Source: Malurus cyaneus samueli
Taxonomy: Eukaryota; Chordata; Aves; Passeriformes; Maluridae
NCBI GenBank assembly: GCA_009741485.1
Contig: CM019230.1
Span: forward strand, 6,890,770 to 6,954,769
Reading direction: 5' to 3'
DNA length: 64,000 nt
Notes under the pieces: model-generated
The model's database searches: none
The model's input: only the letters and a program-made list of their open reading frames with translations
What the model was told of the DNA's origin: nothing
Shown: positions 14,111 to 27,100 of the stretch, in pieces
Layout: each line of letters begins with the position of its first letter
How positions within the stretch are numbered: position 1 is the stretch's first letter
Translations under genes and position numbers: made by a program

Positions 14111-17100
14111 CCAAGCTCAGTGGTGGGTGGAGATAATTTACTGCAGCAGCAACTGTAAGGGAAAGCTATGGAGGTCCATTGACCACTGAAATTTAAAAAG
14201 TAATTTGGGAAAATGCAAACAAACTTAATGAGAATTTCAACCTTGGTGGCAGCATCTAGATAACTTCACTTCTGACCCTACCCTCTTAAAGTAAAGCCAA
14301 TGCTTTTGCTTTAACAATACACAGTGCTCTGGTAAACTCCATATACCCAACCATTGCACTGGGGTTAAATCACCATGGAATTATATCCAATCCAACACAA
14401 AGTACGGGCCCAACAAAATGGGAACAAATGGCAAACTGTCAATGTTTATGTGTGTACAGGAACAACAGGGATTTATTTGCGAAAGTAACACCACTAACAC
14501 CCAAGACATTTGTCCTGGCACTGAACAAAACATTTGTCATTTTGAAATAAATCCTGCTGAAACCCTTGAAACTGTGCTTACATACATTGGGAAGAGCTGT
14601 GTTTATATGAGAACTATTTGTGATTCCATTCAGACCACACCACTACAGAAAAAAAGCCATCATTCAAACATTTGTGTTTATAGTTTCTTCCAAAATTAGG
14701 GGATGTGACTTCAACTGTTCTGTTCTATCACAACCCATGAATTGCTACAATCTACCTACACATCCCAGCAAGACTTCCTGCTCACCCCCACTGGAATGAA
14801 CCTTATACTGGTGGAAAAACTACTGCAGCACAACAAACTGTGTCAACTGCTGGAAGGTGTCTGAAGCAATGGACACAGAGCTCTAATCACTGTTTATCAC
14901 TATACAGAAGAGATACACCATGTCTTGGAAAGACTGATGAGAAATGGAGAACATCACTGGTGGGATTTTGTCTGGGTGGTGACCCACTGCAACAGGAATT
15001 CCAGATCTAACATTGCATTGTGTTGTAATTTTGCTGATTTCTGTCATTTTATGCTTAATGTACTGTAGTGTTCTATGTGTTGGAGTGTTTATATTAGCTA
15101 GACAGGTAGCATTGTCCCACAGACGTCCTTGCATACATAATATTGTTCCATCACATTCAACAGTCTTAAAAATCACAGTATTTAGCTAACCTGATCAAAA
15201 ATTTCCCTCAATTTATAACTAGAACATAATAAATCCCTGTTCATAGGCACAGAGGCAAGAGGTGATTCCATGGCCACTCTGTGGAGCAAGAGAAGTAGAC
15301 TTTAGTCACGAGGTGGATTCTGGTGATGCATCCCCCCTGCTCTTGAGCTGCACTGTGATCTGAGAAATGCTTGTTAGGCCTTGGGAAAAGCACCTGGGCT
15401 GAGCAACTCTCAATCTTATCAGAAACACTGTCCATTCCCAGGAACTTGTGCTGTTTAACAAGCTCCTGTTTTTTAACAAACAGCCTTGGAAACTGATTTT
15501 TCTTGCCGGAGTAACAACCCAAGCAGAAAAACATTTTTGTTATCAAATTTTCAAAGAAAGCTGCTGACCTGAATTGTGGATGGAAAGGAATTATTACCAT
15601 TCATTGAGGCTCAATCCTTTGCCCATTGAGAAGATACAAAGGCATCCAAGGTACTTCCAGGAGTTCGAGGGGAATTCTTCCTTGTACAGACTCCTTCAGG
15701 TCTGTGTGCAAGTGGGAATGCATTATAACAAATGTACTATGAATGCTGCTCTCCCAGATTCTTAAGTACTTTGGATTTTTAAGTGAAAGCTTTATGAAAT
15801 TGTTAAATTGTTTAACTGAAGCATAATCAATAGCATAACAGCTTATGCTATTAAGTGCTTGTCAAACCTTTGGGCCTAAACTGTTGGTCAAGTCTGGGGC
15901 TCAGCTTACCAAGAGGGTCTACTCTGAACCTCATGACTCATCTTGTGCTTCCTTTTTATCTCTGACATTTCCTACCCTTCCCCTTCCCTCATGCCCAGGT
16001 TCAACGTAGATCATTTTTGGACTGATTTTGGGTTTAGGTTGATTGATTTTAGTTTGCTTAGCCACCTAGTAAGTAGTAGAGTGAACCTTGCCAACGACTT
16101 TGTGGAACTTGCACTTCTATACTAAAACTGCTTTTGCCAATACCTTTGCTGGTGATTCTTAAAGCAATCTTAAAACATTCACTCAGAACAACGGCCCAGG
16201 AGACACATACACAACCCTCTGCTCAGTGGTGCTGTGATTCCATGGTTTCTACCCAAAAATAGGCCAGCAAAAGCAAGCCTGAGTGGGGCAACAACCCTCA
16301 ATGAGCCCCAACATTGCCCCTAGCAGGTCTGACAAGCACTTTGAAGGGGAGAGAACAGCAATACTGCTCACACTTTAACACAGGTTTCCAGGATGAAGAA
16401 TATTGTCCAGAAGTGGCTCAGAACAAAGGGGGCACAGACATCTGCAAGGACTCTGGAGCTTCAGCTGATCTGTTCAATACTTGCAGTACAGAATCACATT
16501 ACCCCTCCAGCTGAGAAGCCAGGCTGTGGTCACAGAGTAGAGCTGAGATTTGTTTGTGGTACTTTGAAAATGCAGGAAAACCCATCAACAGCTTTGAGAT
16601 CTCATCCAGTTCTGCACATTGCTCATGGAATTCAGCTTGGAGGTTTAATCCATGCTGGATTAGTGGTCCAAGCACTCTGTGCTGAGGTCGGTTTGCCTGG
16701 TGTTCAAGGCTCATCCCACTCAGTCACTGCTGGGCTCTTGGCACATTTTAGATGTTGGAGTGGAAGACAAGGGTATATAAAGTATATCCAAGAATAAGGA
16801 CAAGCAAAACTAGACAACTAAACAACTCCTGTGCTGTTGAAGCAACTGCTTCCAGCAGCTTTTATTTGTTCCTCACATCAGCAGACTAGGAAGCGGTGTA
16901 GGTTTTACTGGGGTGCATTTGTCTCATCAAGGGAAAAGATCTTAGTTCAGGAATTAATCCTTGTATCATCCTAGAGACAAAGCCCTCCACATACATCTTG
17001 TGCTGTTCCCTCAAGTGTCCCCAACACCCAAGAATTACTATCACTCAAGAAAGGAGTGACCAGCAAGTCCTACTTCCCTGCGGAAGAAGGCTGCAAACTG

Positions 17101-17204
17101 CGAAGTGAGCCTCGTTACAGCAACAGCCCCACTGAACAGACACAGCAGCTCTTCAGAGCACACAGGATTCACAGGAAGCACCAAAGCTGAAAAATCTTAC
17201 ACTT
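14111..17204. other. AT-richer intergenic stretch, QRICH2 to PRPSAP1
   Basis: Base composition changes sharply from the GC-rich gene region to AT-rich sequence. No known exon, RNA gene or transposon family was recognised. A 97-codon minus-strand frame (14883-15176) and a 119-codon one (15241-15600) are the longest open frames; neither is recognised. The stretch may hold an old retroelement or the 5' exon and promoter of the QRICH2-like gene, but I cannot show either. Confidence 0.5.
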
Positions 17205-17210
17205 TTTATT
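17205..17210 (-). terminator. PRPSAP1: Candidate polyadenylation signal of PRPSAP1
   Basis: AATAAA on the minus strand about 0.9 kb after the PRPSAP1 stop, with GT-rich sequence downstream. Confidence 0.5.
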
Positions 17211-18118
17211 GCAGGTTCAGAGTTAGTGTTTTGGAGAGCACAGCTGCATTAGAAGCAGATATTGTTCCAACTTCCCTTCCCCATGAGACTCTGCCACAAA
17301 CTCATCAGCCCCAGGCAACTCCAAAAATCATGCCTGGTTTTGCAGTGCAGACAAGTGATCCAGTGAGGACCAAAACCCTCACGTGACTCATCACTGAAGA
17401 GCAATAATGACCCAAAGCTCACAAAATGAAAAGGCCAACACATTAACTAGCATTGCCTGCTCTGCTGGGACACACACGTGAGCCTGTTCCCAGCTCCCTG
17501 ACCCAGGGATGGGAGCAGCCCTGCCAATGGGCTGCCCTAAGCTGTCCTTTCGGGATGTTCCACTAACTTAGCTCTGATGAAAGTCCCTGCTCTGCTGTGC
17601 AGGAGAGGAGAGGCCATGGAGCTGGCACAGAGCTGCTGTTGGCTCAGCTCTGCCAGCAGCACAGCCTGAACATTCCCTTCCATGCTCTGGGGTGAGACAC
17701 AGGCAGAAACAACCCCAAAGGCTGCTCTCGCTACCCACACAGCAGTGAGCAGTCTCTGTTCCCTTCTCACAAGCTGACAGCTACTTCTGTTTAGCTTTTC
17801 GTTCTGCCCCTACAGGGCAAGAGATAACACACTAAAAAAAAAAAAATCATTAAAGGAACTTAAAAATTCAACACCACCTCATTTCTCCATCTCTCTTAAT
17901 TAAGGTGTAATCCTCCCCATTGCCAGTGGCCCCTTCTGCTCACTTGTAAAGTGCTGGTCAGGTTGATTTCTTTTCTATTAGATCTCATGGCTCAAGACCC
18001 TGAAAACCTCCACGCTCCTACAGAAATAAACAGTTGTGTTATGCCTATGTTTTATGATATTGCCTTTCCATGCAGATTTCCTTCTCTTGTGGAATCCAGG
18101 ACGGGGGCAGGCTCTGGT
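17205..18118 (-). other. PRPSAP1: PRPSAP1 3' UTR
   Basis: The sequence runs from the stop codon to an AATAAA (minus strand, 17205-17210) followed by TGTGTCTG-type sequence about 60 nt on. The length of about 0.9 kb is inferred from that signal. Another AATAAA on the minus strand lies near 16862 and could mark a longer form. Confidence 0.55.
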
Positions 18119-21100
18119 CTAGTCATCGACAGTGATGTTGCGGAAGAGATAGGCCATGGACTCGCCATTGTGGATCCGCCGGATGGCTTCCGAGAGGATC
18201 AAACTGATATCCACAGTCTTTATCTTGGGGCACTGCAGCTTCTGCACCTCGTGAGGAACAGTGTTGGTCACTACCACCTATGGAGGGTCAGAAAGGAGAG
18301 GAAGTTGTGCTGCTGAAACATTCACCCTCCCTGAGCAGCCACCGTGGACTGACTCTAGGAGGGATGTGTACCAGCTGTTTCACAATTCAGGGGGAGAAAT
18401 CCTTGAGAATTAGGAAAAAAAGATTAAAATAAATGGTCTCCCCCTGTGACAGTCTGTTGAGGGGACTAGCATAACCAGCACTCTCCAACAGGCTGATGGT
18501 CCATGCAGATTACAGTAGCTGTTGCTAAGGTTTGAATTCCTATTCTCTTCATGTACCAACAGCCCCTCACCAGCTGGGGGAGAGGGGCTGCACAGTGAGA
18601 TGGCAGCCACACACCCCCAGCTGCAGGAAGGGAAGTGTCCAGGCTGGGATGACTAATACTTGCATTAGGGAGAAAGCACATTCAGGGAAGCAGCTCTGAT
18701 CCAAGCAAGTATTAATCACACACAAATTTTCATTCCAGTGAAAAACCAGCTAACTGAAAGCACCTGATTAAATGAGTAATTCCAGAGATGAGCTACATGC
18801 CATGGGAAGGACATCAATTTATGAGTTTTGATGTCACCAGTGCCAGCTCCTCCTCTGTAGTCCAGAAAGCAGACTCACCTCATCAATGGAGGATTCCTCT
18901 ATGAGACGGGGGGCATCTGCTGACAGAAGCCCATGAGTAGCCATCACAAAAATCTTATAGGCTCCACGCTCTTTCAGGATCTCTGCAGCAGCTACAAAGC
19001 TTTCCACGTCATCAATGATGTCATCCTGAGGAGAAGCAGAAGTAACATCAAAACCAGCAGTTTACAGAGCCTGCAGGGCAGGAGTGGATCTGCAAGGTAC
19101 TGCAGCTTTGGCCATGCACACAGATGAAAAATAGAATCCCTGTCTACTTCAGCTGCTGGTGAGGACAGCCACGTGAATGACTAATCTGTGAATGCTATTC
19201 CCCTAGTTTAATGACCCTTTTAGTCATTAGTGTGGAGAACAAATGTTGTGTCTTGGAAACAAATCAGTCCCTGCACAAGCACTCACACACAGTTTATCAT
19301 CAGCAAGGTGTATTTTTTCATGGGGTAGGAGCTGCATGTTGATTACTTACACTGCAGCACAGCATAGCAAGTGTGAGACGCTCAGCAAGTATTTTTGTTT
19401 GTTTGGGGTTTTTTAACACTTCAGTTTTCTCTGCATGTCCTGGATTAATTCATTACTTGTAGACACCTGACACTTACAGAATCAAGGGAGCAAGGAAATT
19501 TTAGGGCTTAAAGAGCTGAAGTGCAAAGGGCTTTCAACAGAAAGTTGAAATAACCAAAGCCACCAGCACTAGTGGAGGAAAGAGTGTCTAACAAACATGT
19601 TCCCACTCTTACACCAGCCATCCCTCTGACCATCAGGGATAGAGCAGCTGAAGCAAAGATGCTGTGAGGAAGCCACCCCCCACCTGTTCCCCTCACACTC
19701 ATACCACAATGATGGCAATCCTTCCTCCGACGTCTCCAACCACAGTTATTGGTGGTTTCTCCTTGGCCATCATCACTAAAGAAGGAAAAAACAACAGTCC
19801 AGGTGAGTCAGGCTTGAGTCAAACCCCAACAGTTCCACCACACAAGAGGCTGAACCCTTAAACATCTTATATTGATGCAGATACAGATGGGCTTTACATG
19901 ATCATGACACCCACCTAAGTGAGAAACACTGGTTTAACCATCATTTTCCTCCTCAAATGAACAGCACTGCTGCATAAAGAGCAAACTCTGTTTCTGTGGG
20001 AACCTCATACTGACCTCAAAAAAAAAAAAAAAAAAAGAAAATACAACTATTTAACACACCCATCTGTTAGCAAGGAGAGCTACAGAGCAGCACCTGCTTT
20101 ATTATGGGCAGTATCAGTGACTTTCTTTGTCACCTCCAAAACAGGACTTGAAAAGGGGTCCATTCCATGACCAGGAATAACAAATGGGCTTTTCCAAGCA
20201 GCACTTCTCAAAAGGTAGGTGCTTTATAAGGTGCAACTTTTTACCTCTTGAACTCAGTAAATCATCTGCAGGATCAGAGATTTGCACTGTAGCTCACTTG
20301 CTTTCTCACATCACCAAACACAGAAGGGTCTTTGAGAGGGTGTAAGAACCTTAATACCGCCTGCTCAGGCAAAGAAAGCTTAAGGAAGTTTGTAGAAGCA
20401 AATTTGCTGATTATTTTTTAAGTGGATTAATTGGAAAGAGCAGGACAAAATCCAGTTGAAACTCAATTCTACAAGCTCAGTGCAACCAGCAATTGGATCA
20501 AAGGATACACTGACAAGCTGTGCTACCTGACACACAGTGAAAAGATGTACTGGGAAGTAAGGTTCCATTCCCTCCTGACACTACTTTTGCACTGACAGGG
20601 GTCATGCAAAAGCACATCTGCCAAAATTCCAGCAGCTTAATAAAAATACCAGAGATCTGAACTGGGATGCACTCAAGAGTCCAGATGCAGCGCAGCCTTC
20701 AGACTTACACCACGCAGCAACCAGCCTCCAGTACAGGCCAGGGACTTGCTGTCCATCTGCCAAACCTCTCACTTGCCACGGGGTGCTGGTACAAAAACTT
20801 CCAGCATGGGAAGGACACTGTGGTGGGCACACACAGGTCAGTCTGGACTGATCTAACCGTCAAGAGGCACATCCAGAATACTGAAACACTTACCTGGCCC
20901 ACCTCCACACCCCACTGCCCTGTTTTATGCTCTCCACAGTGAGTGCAAAGTGTCCTACCAAGGCACTCGGTGACCCTCCTGATGCAAGCTCAGGTCTTGC
21001 TACGATTCCAGCCACAGAGGCTTCTCAAGTGCCTCGAGGAGTTCAGACACAGCAAAATTTTTCTCCTTTAGGATAATCCACTTCATTGTGATACCTGAGC

Positions 21101-24100
21101 AACAGGACAACACAAACATTGCCCACCAAAAAGCCAGTCTGAATATTGATCTCTGCCCTCCCGGGTCAAAAAAGTCTTACATTAAACTCCTCATCCTGTA
21201 CAGCAGGATGATCCAGTACTATTCCCACATCTCATCAGTGCCTGGGAATGCTTAGAGTGCAAGCACAGCTGGGTGAATGAGTCACACTGAGGGATATGAT
21301 GCAAGCAATTACAAGGACCACAGCTTCAAAGATTCGTGTGTAAAGCTGTTCTTCACATCCATGACCTACTCCACTGGCTGGTTTTCCATAAACCTAATAA
21401 AACTGCATAAAAGGTGTCCAGTAATTCTGTTTTGACCGAAGTTCCACAGTTATTGCCAGGTTTTGCAGTTAAAGTCACAACCACCTTGGACTGAAGAGTT
21501 AATAAACAGCTCTTCACGGCACAGATTCCCCAGCCTCCCTTGCATAGTTATTTCTGAGTCTCCTATTAAATGCAAAGTCACATCTAAATCCTGAAGGAAA
21601 AATATTCTTACGAGAAGGAAGATTATTTGTAATAAATGAAGATTAAGCACCAAAAGAGATAAGCAGATCATAAATTTCAATTACAGGCACTACTGACCTG
21701 CTTGGATTAGTTATGAGTTTACTGTCTAGTTTGGACAGTAATAGAGCTCCTGGTGGGAACTGTGAAGTATCAAAAGGATTCCACCTGGCTGCCATCCCAT
21801 CCTCCATGTGTATCCACAGATGAGTGCCATCTCTGTTTACAACAGCCAGGTTAGGGGAAATATTTCTACACAAATGGTGAACAGGCCTAGGGAGCTGGAA
21901 TTCAACACTATTTTACTCACAGAGACATGGAGTTTCAGCAAATCAGTATCCTTCTACTCCATGAAGGAAGCAGACACATTCCTTGCTATGCTTAAAGACT
22001 AACATGGCAACCAGCAACATTAGCAGTGCTTTGCATCTCTGTCTGTTTTTAAAAGCTGTATTTCAATTTTGGTTTATTTTTAAAGAATGGTAGGCAACGT
22101 GTCGACCTACCCGGATCTTAAAGAGATGTTCTCCCTTTTCCTTGTTCAATTTTCTCTGCAAAAAAAAGAAAAAAAAATTGCAAGCCAAAGATCTACCCAC
22201 AACCACATCAAATCTCAAGAGAACTGCTCCAAGGTGATGAGAGTCTACACAGGGGTTAGTGCAGCCAGTTTCTTCTTCAAAATCTTTGGACATATCAAGA
22301 TGTGCAAGTCAGAACTGCTATAGCAATGTGCCTTGAAAAATGATTCAAATAATAAAGAATATTCTCCTCCCAGACACAAAACCTCTATGTTTGTAGACAG
22401 AAGAGGGTAATAGAAATAAGCCACAGTGGCACTTTTGCCTGGTGTAACCCCTTGGATCACATACAAGTTTAGCTTAAAGAGCTTGCTGACGTTTTCTGGC
22501 GAGTCAGAAAAGACTCTTGTGGTATCTGTAGCTTCTTGGGGGGAATAAAAATAAAAGAGCAAAAACTAGACCAACCACCATTCTTTATCAAACAAGAATA
22601 TCAAAGAACACTTTCATTCAGATGTGCATAATGTACACCAGAGTACCACATGTTAAAGGCAAGATCATCACTGGCACTAACGAACAGCAACCCCAGGTGT
22701 GTAAACATGCTGCTTTAATTAAGTGGTCAAAAATGGGTTAAGAAATACTAAAATTAATTCTGTTTGGAGATGACAGTGCAAATTAAAGTAACAGTCACTG
22801 ACAAATACAATGCTGCATAATTAACAGAGCCTGTGAGCAAAAGGCTGCTCAAGAATGAACTGTTTTTTGTATAGAGATAGCCTTGGAAGGACAGAAAACA
22901 TCCCGGTGCCCAGTCTAAACACAGGCAAGATGGGGGTAGGGAAATAGGAACAGACCTACTGTCACTCCAGTTTTTCCCCCAAACTCCCTTTGTGGCAGTT
23001 TGCTGGGCTCTGGGACTCAAGCAGACCATTAGCTCTCTGTATAAAGTGACTGAATTCCAAAGCCGCTGAAATGATTTAACAGATGGTGCTCCACTCCTTT
23101 TCTTGAGGAAACATTCAAAAACTCCACACGCATTTGTTAAGGCACAGCCCCGAGCCAGCTGCAAGCTCTGAGACACAAAAGCACACAATCACAGGGAATA
23201 ACCTTGGAGGGACTCCTGTCTCCAAGGCTCTGATTTCAGGGGTTGGAGTGATGTTGGGCTCTTGCTGCCACTTCAGTGCAGCATTTTAAGTGCAATTAGA
23301 AGCACCTCTGGCATTTTTCTGTTGCGGCTCCCTCCGAATCAGAATATCTCATCAGGTCACACTCACAGGACAATAAATAAGCCATTACACTGCCTAGCAC
23401 TCATTAATTAGAGGCACATGATCCCTGCTAGAACAGGGAGAGAAGGTGCATGCCAGGACGCAGGAGCGCGGCCAATTCACCGGGAAGCCCATGGAGAATG
23501 GCACAAAGCACGAGCCATCCCTGTGGGGCTCTGGGGCTGCTCCCAGGCACAGCTTTCACCTCTCTCCTGGCTCTGACACAACTGCCTGCAGCCTCAACTG
23601 CCGAGTCTGGGATGCTCCACACTGACACAGTTGTAGCCCAGAATGGGATGCTCCACGAAGAGTCTTAGCCACTCCCCAGGAATAGCCCCGACCTTCTACC
23701 TGCCAGACTGAGGTCTGGTCACTGAGCCAGGCAGATCCACAGACCGGTTCTGTTTTGACAATCAGGATTTTGGGCCAGTTTTGGAGTAAGGAAGCATCCA
23801 GTTCTGAGCAGTAGCATGTGTCTGGCTTTTCACAAACAGTCACACAACTGAACCCTGTTTCACTCTGCCCCCAGAGCTTTCATCACTAGGAAGGGAGGGT
23901 TGAATGAGGATTTGGTATGATGTGACATTTGAGGTGGGAAGATGATTTTCAAATGACTGAATTGGACAAGAAAGGAGGCACAGCACAGAGGCAAGTACAC
24001 TCACAGCTGCACTTTCACCTGTCTGTGACACAACCAGGATGCACAGACTGCTTTTAGACACGCATCACCTCAGAATTCTGCACCTCCAGAACCCAGTTCA

Positions 24101-27100
24101 CTCAAAATCAGGTATCTCTCAGGTTAGAAAACTGCTGATAAAAGCAACTTCTACTGAGAATTTTGGACAAGTCTGCCCCACAATCCACCTCATGACAGAG
24201 AGCTGCCAAGCCACAGCTCAACTGTTTTACATTGTGCATTAGGCATGCAGGGATCTAAGGTCATTGGTCAAGTGCTGAGTTTCTGCAGGAGATAAAATAA
24301 GAAAGTGGTGATAGACAGCAAATTAGTTTGTGTTTGGTTAGCTGAGGACTGAAAACAATTTTCCACTGGAATCATAACTAAACTGGACAAGGACACATTT
24401 CTGTATGAGCAACCATTTCCAGGGTTCTCCAGCAGCACAAGCTCCCAGAGTTGAGCTTCTTTGAAGTGACATGGCTGGAAATAAAAATACAATCACATCA
24501 ATTCCTCCACAGCAGACAAATGGCAGCTACTGATATTCTGGAGGACAGCATCCTAGACTAGGAGGGGAAGGAGAACGGCAAAAATAACCATGTAAATTCC
24601 TGCTTTCTTGGAAGGGCATGAAAAGAAACCCTTCGTCAGAAGGAGAACAATAAAGTCCCAAACTTCACTGCCAAACCCCACCTGTCCCCCAAGGCCCAAA
24701 AGGAGTTTCACCAGCAACAGAAGCAGTGTTTAACTGATTGTCTTCCAGTGAGACACAATTGGAGTGACGTAAAATGCCTGCAGTCTTACTTGCCTCCCCT
24801 CCACAAGCTGCCCACAAACTGGTTGGATGTTCTCCCTAAATTTCCAAAGATGAGATGATTATCAGCAGCCCCAACCACTGCTAGTGTTGCCACACACAGC
24901 AGCACACAGCCTTTCCCATGGGCACTTCTCAGCCACCTTCCTGTTCTCAATTTTTGTCCTACCACCACATGCCTAGAAAGCTAAAATCCTCCCAGAAGGG
25001 AGCTGGATTTTGATTGTACTGTTATTATTTGACTGTTGCAGGAATACAGCAGTCCTAAGGATAGCATTACCCAGAACACAGGTTCCTTCTTTTTCCTTTG
25101 CTCTCTGCTCCCAGTCAGCAGCAAGAGCACAGGAAACAGGTCAACAATGCTCTTAAAGAACCTATTCACCCCAGCCACACAAACCTCAAAACTTTGTCAA
25201 AACAGATGTTGGAGCATGATGACGTGGGTGCCAAGATGTAGAAAATTTCCAACAGTAAAAATGGGTCCAGCAGAAGGGAAGACAAAGACCATCCCCGCCC
25301 TACCCAAAGGAGCCAGCAGCCTGTCTCAGTGGTTGTTCTCTCATTACTTGCACTTTTGCATCTCTTTTGTTTCATTAGCTCAATAAATGTTGTTGGTGAA
25401 CTCTGTAAAAGCACCAGCTTTATCAGAGGTTTGTCAGTCTAACACCATGGAGCAAGCACAGCCAAGGAGAACAGTACTGACGGCTCTGCATGGCCAGGAG
25501 TCAAATAAAAGCCTTCCCCTGTGACTTGTCCTACTTGCTGATATCAACCTTTCCATGAAAAAGATTCAACTGGTGCAACTGCCTAAAGGTTGGTTACACC
25601 TACATAAATAAAGCAACAGAGATTTCCCACCAAACTCTTCTCCTTTTTTTTTTTTTTTTTTCCCAAATGTAAGCAGAGAAGCTTGATCTTACATGGCAGC
25701 TCCAGGCCAGGATGCACAGTTGCATTTTTGAGCATCGGAGGGGAGTGCCGCCCATCATCCATGTCCTGCTCCGTGCACTGAGCCTCTCCGTGGATCACTG
25801 CCAGCCCCAGCCGCAGCCTCTCGGCGTAAGACTGAGCCCTGCAAGACAACAGCAGCCTCTCAGACAGGTGCTGGGCTGATGCAGCTTCACAGCCCACTAC
25901 AGCCATTCTCTCCCAGACCAACAGCAAGCAAAGGCTGCACCTCTGTGGCTGTTTCTCTGCAAGGAACTTGACTGGAAGTGACTCTTCATTCCTTGTTGAT
26001 ACCCCAAAGTCCACTCTACCCCTTGACTCAACACAGGGTCTTCTGTGTTCCTCCATATAAATGCTTTCTGAGTTGGTCAGGCACTGCTGAAACTCAAAGC
26101 AGCAAGTCTGACTCCAGGTGAACCATTACACTGAGACCTCCCAAGTTTACTTCCACAGCAGTGCAAATACAAAGTTCAGCTGCCCATCTGCATCACATCC
26201 ATCCCATTTCTAGCCACGAAGGAATTATAACCAGATTGTTAATCTATCTGCCACCCCCTCCCATACTTTCCCTCATAAATTTTTCACTGGCTCAGGTATT
26301 TTCCAAGTTACTTTTAAACAGCTAGCAAAGCATCCATTTACCTTTTAGCAGCACCAGGAGATTTGGCTACAATAACTGCATTTCTGTAGTCTGGAATCTG
26401 GATGTGATATAAAGATAATCAATTAAAGACCTTCTTGCTGGGAAGTAACTAGTTCCATTCATGGCTGAATAATTACACCCACCCTCCTCCCCAGAATCAA
26501 ATCTTCATTCTGTGACAAGAAACTAAAGAGGCAACTGCACTTGCTTTCAACACCTGTATTTGTGTATTCTGCAGAGGTGGGAATGTTCACTATGTTTAAC
26601 CCTCCCCACATGGGGAAGCCTTGCTCCCACCATGTGGGAATAAATCACCATCTTTTGCACATGAAGAATAAAACCTCCGTGCCCTGCTCCCGGCCCTGCT
26701 GCGCTCAGCACTCCTGCACTCAGCCCAACACAAAATCTATCAATAATTCAGAGCAGCCAGAAATCCAGCACAGCACAAAGGGAGAGGAGAGGCTGTTTAA
26801 TCGGATTTCAGAGGTGATTAGAGGCAGGAATACAAGTAGCATCTCTCAGATGGCACTAACTCCACAGAGAGCAAGCTTCTCTCCTGCTTGTGCTGAGTTC
26901 AATTTCTATCCAGGTACAATCACCCAGTGTCACATCTTCCTATGAAATATGCAATAGGTACCCCCTTAGAAAGAAGTCACTAACTGAAGGATTGACCTAA
27001 ACTGACATCACCACCCCCACTTAAGTGGAGGCCCAGTGCTGCTATCATGGTAAAATGAGTTCAGACAAGTTGATATATATAGAACTAGAGTAACCTCACT

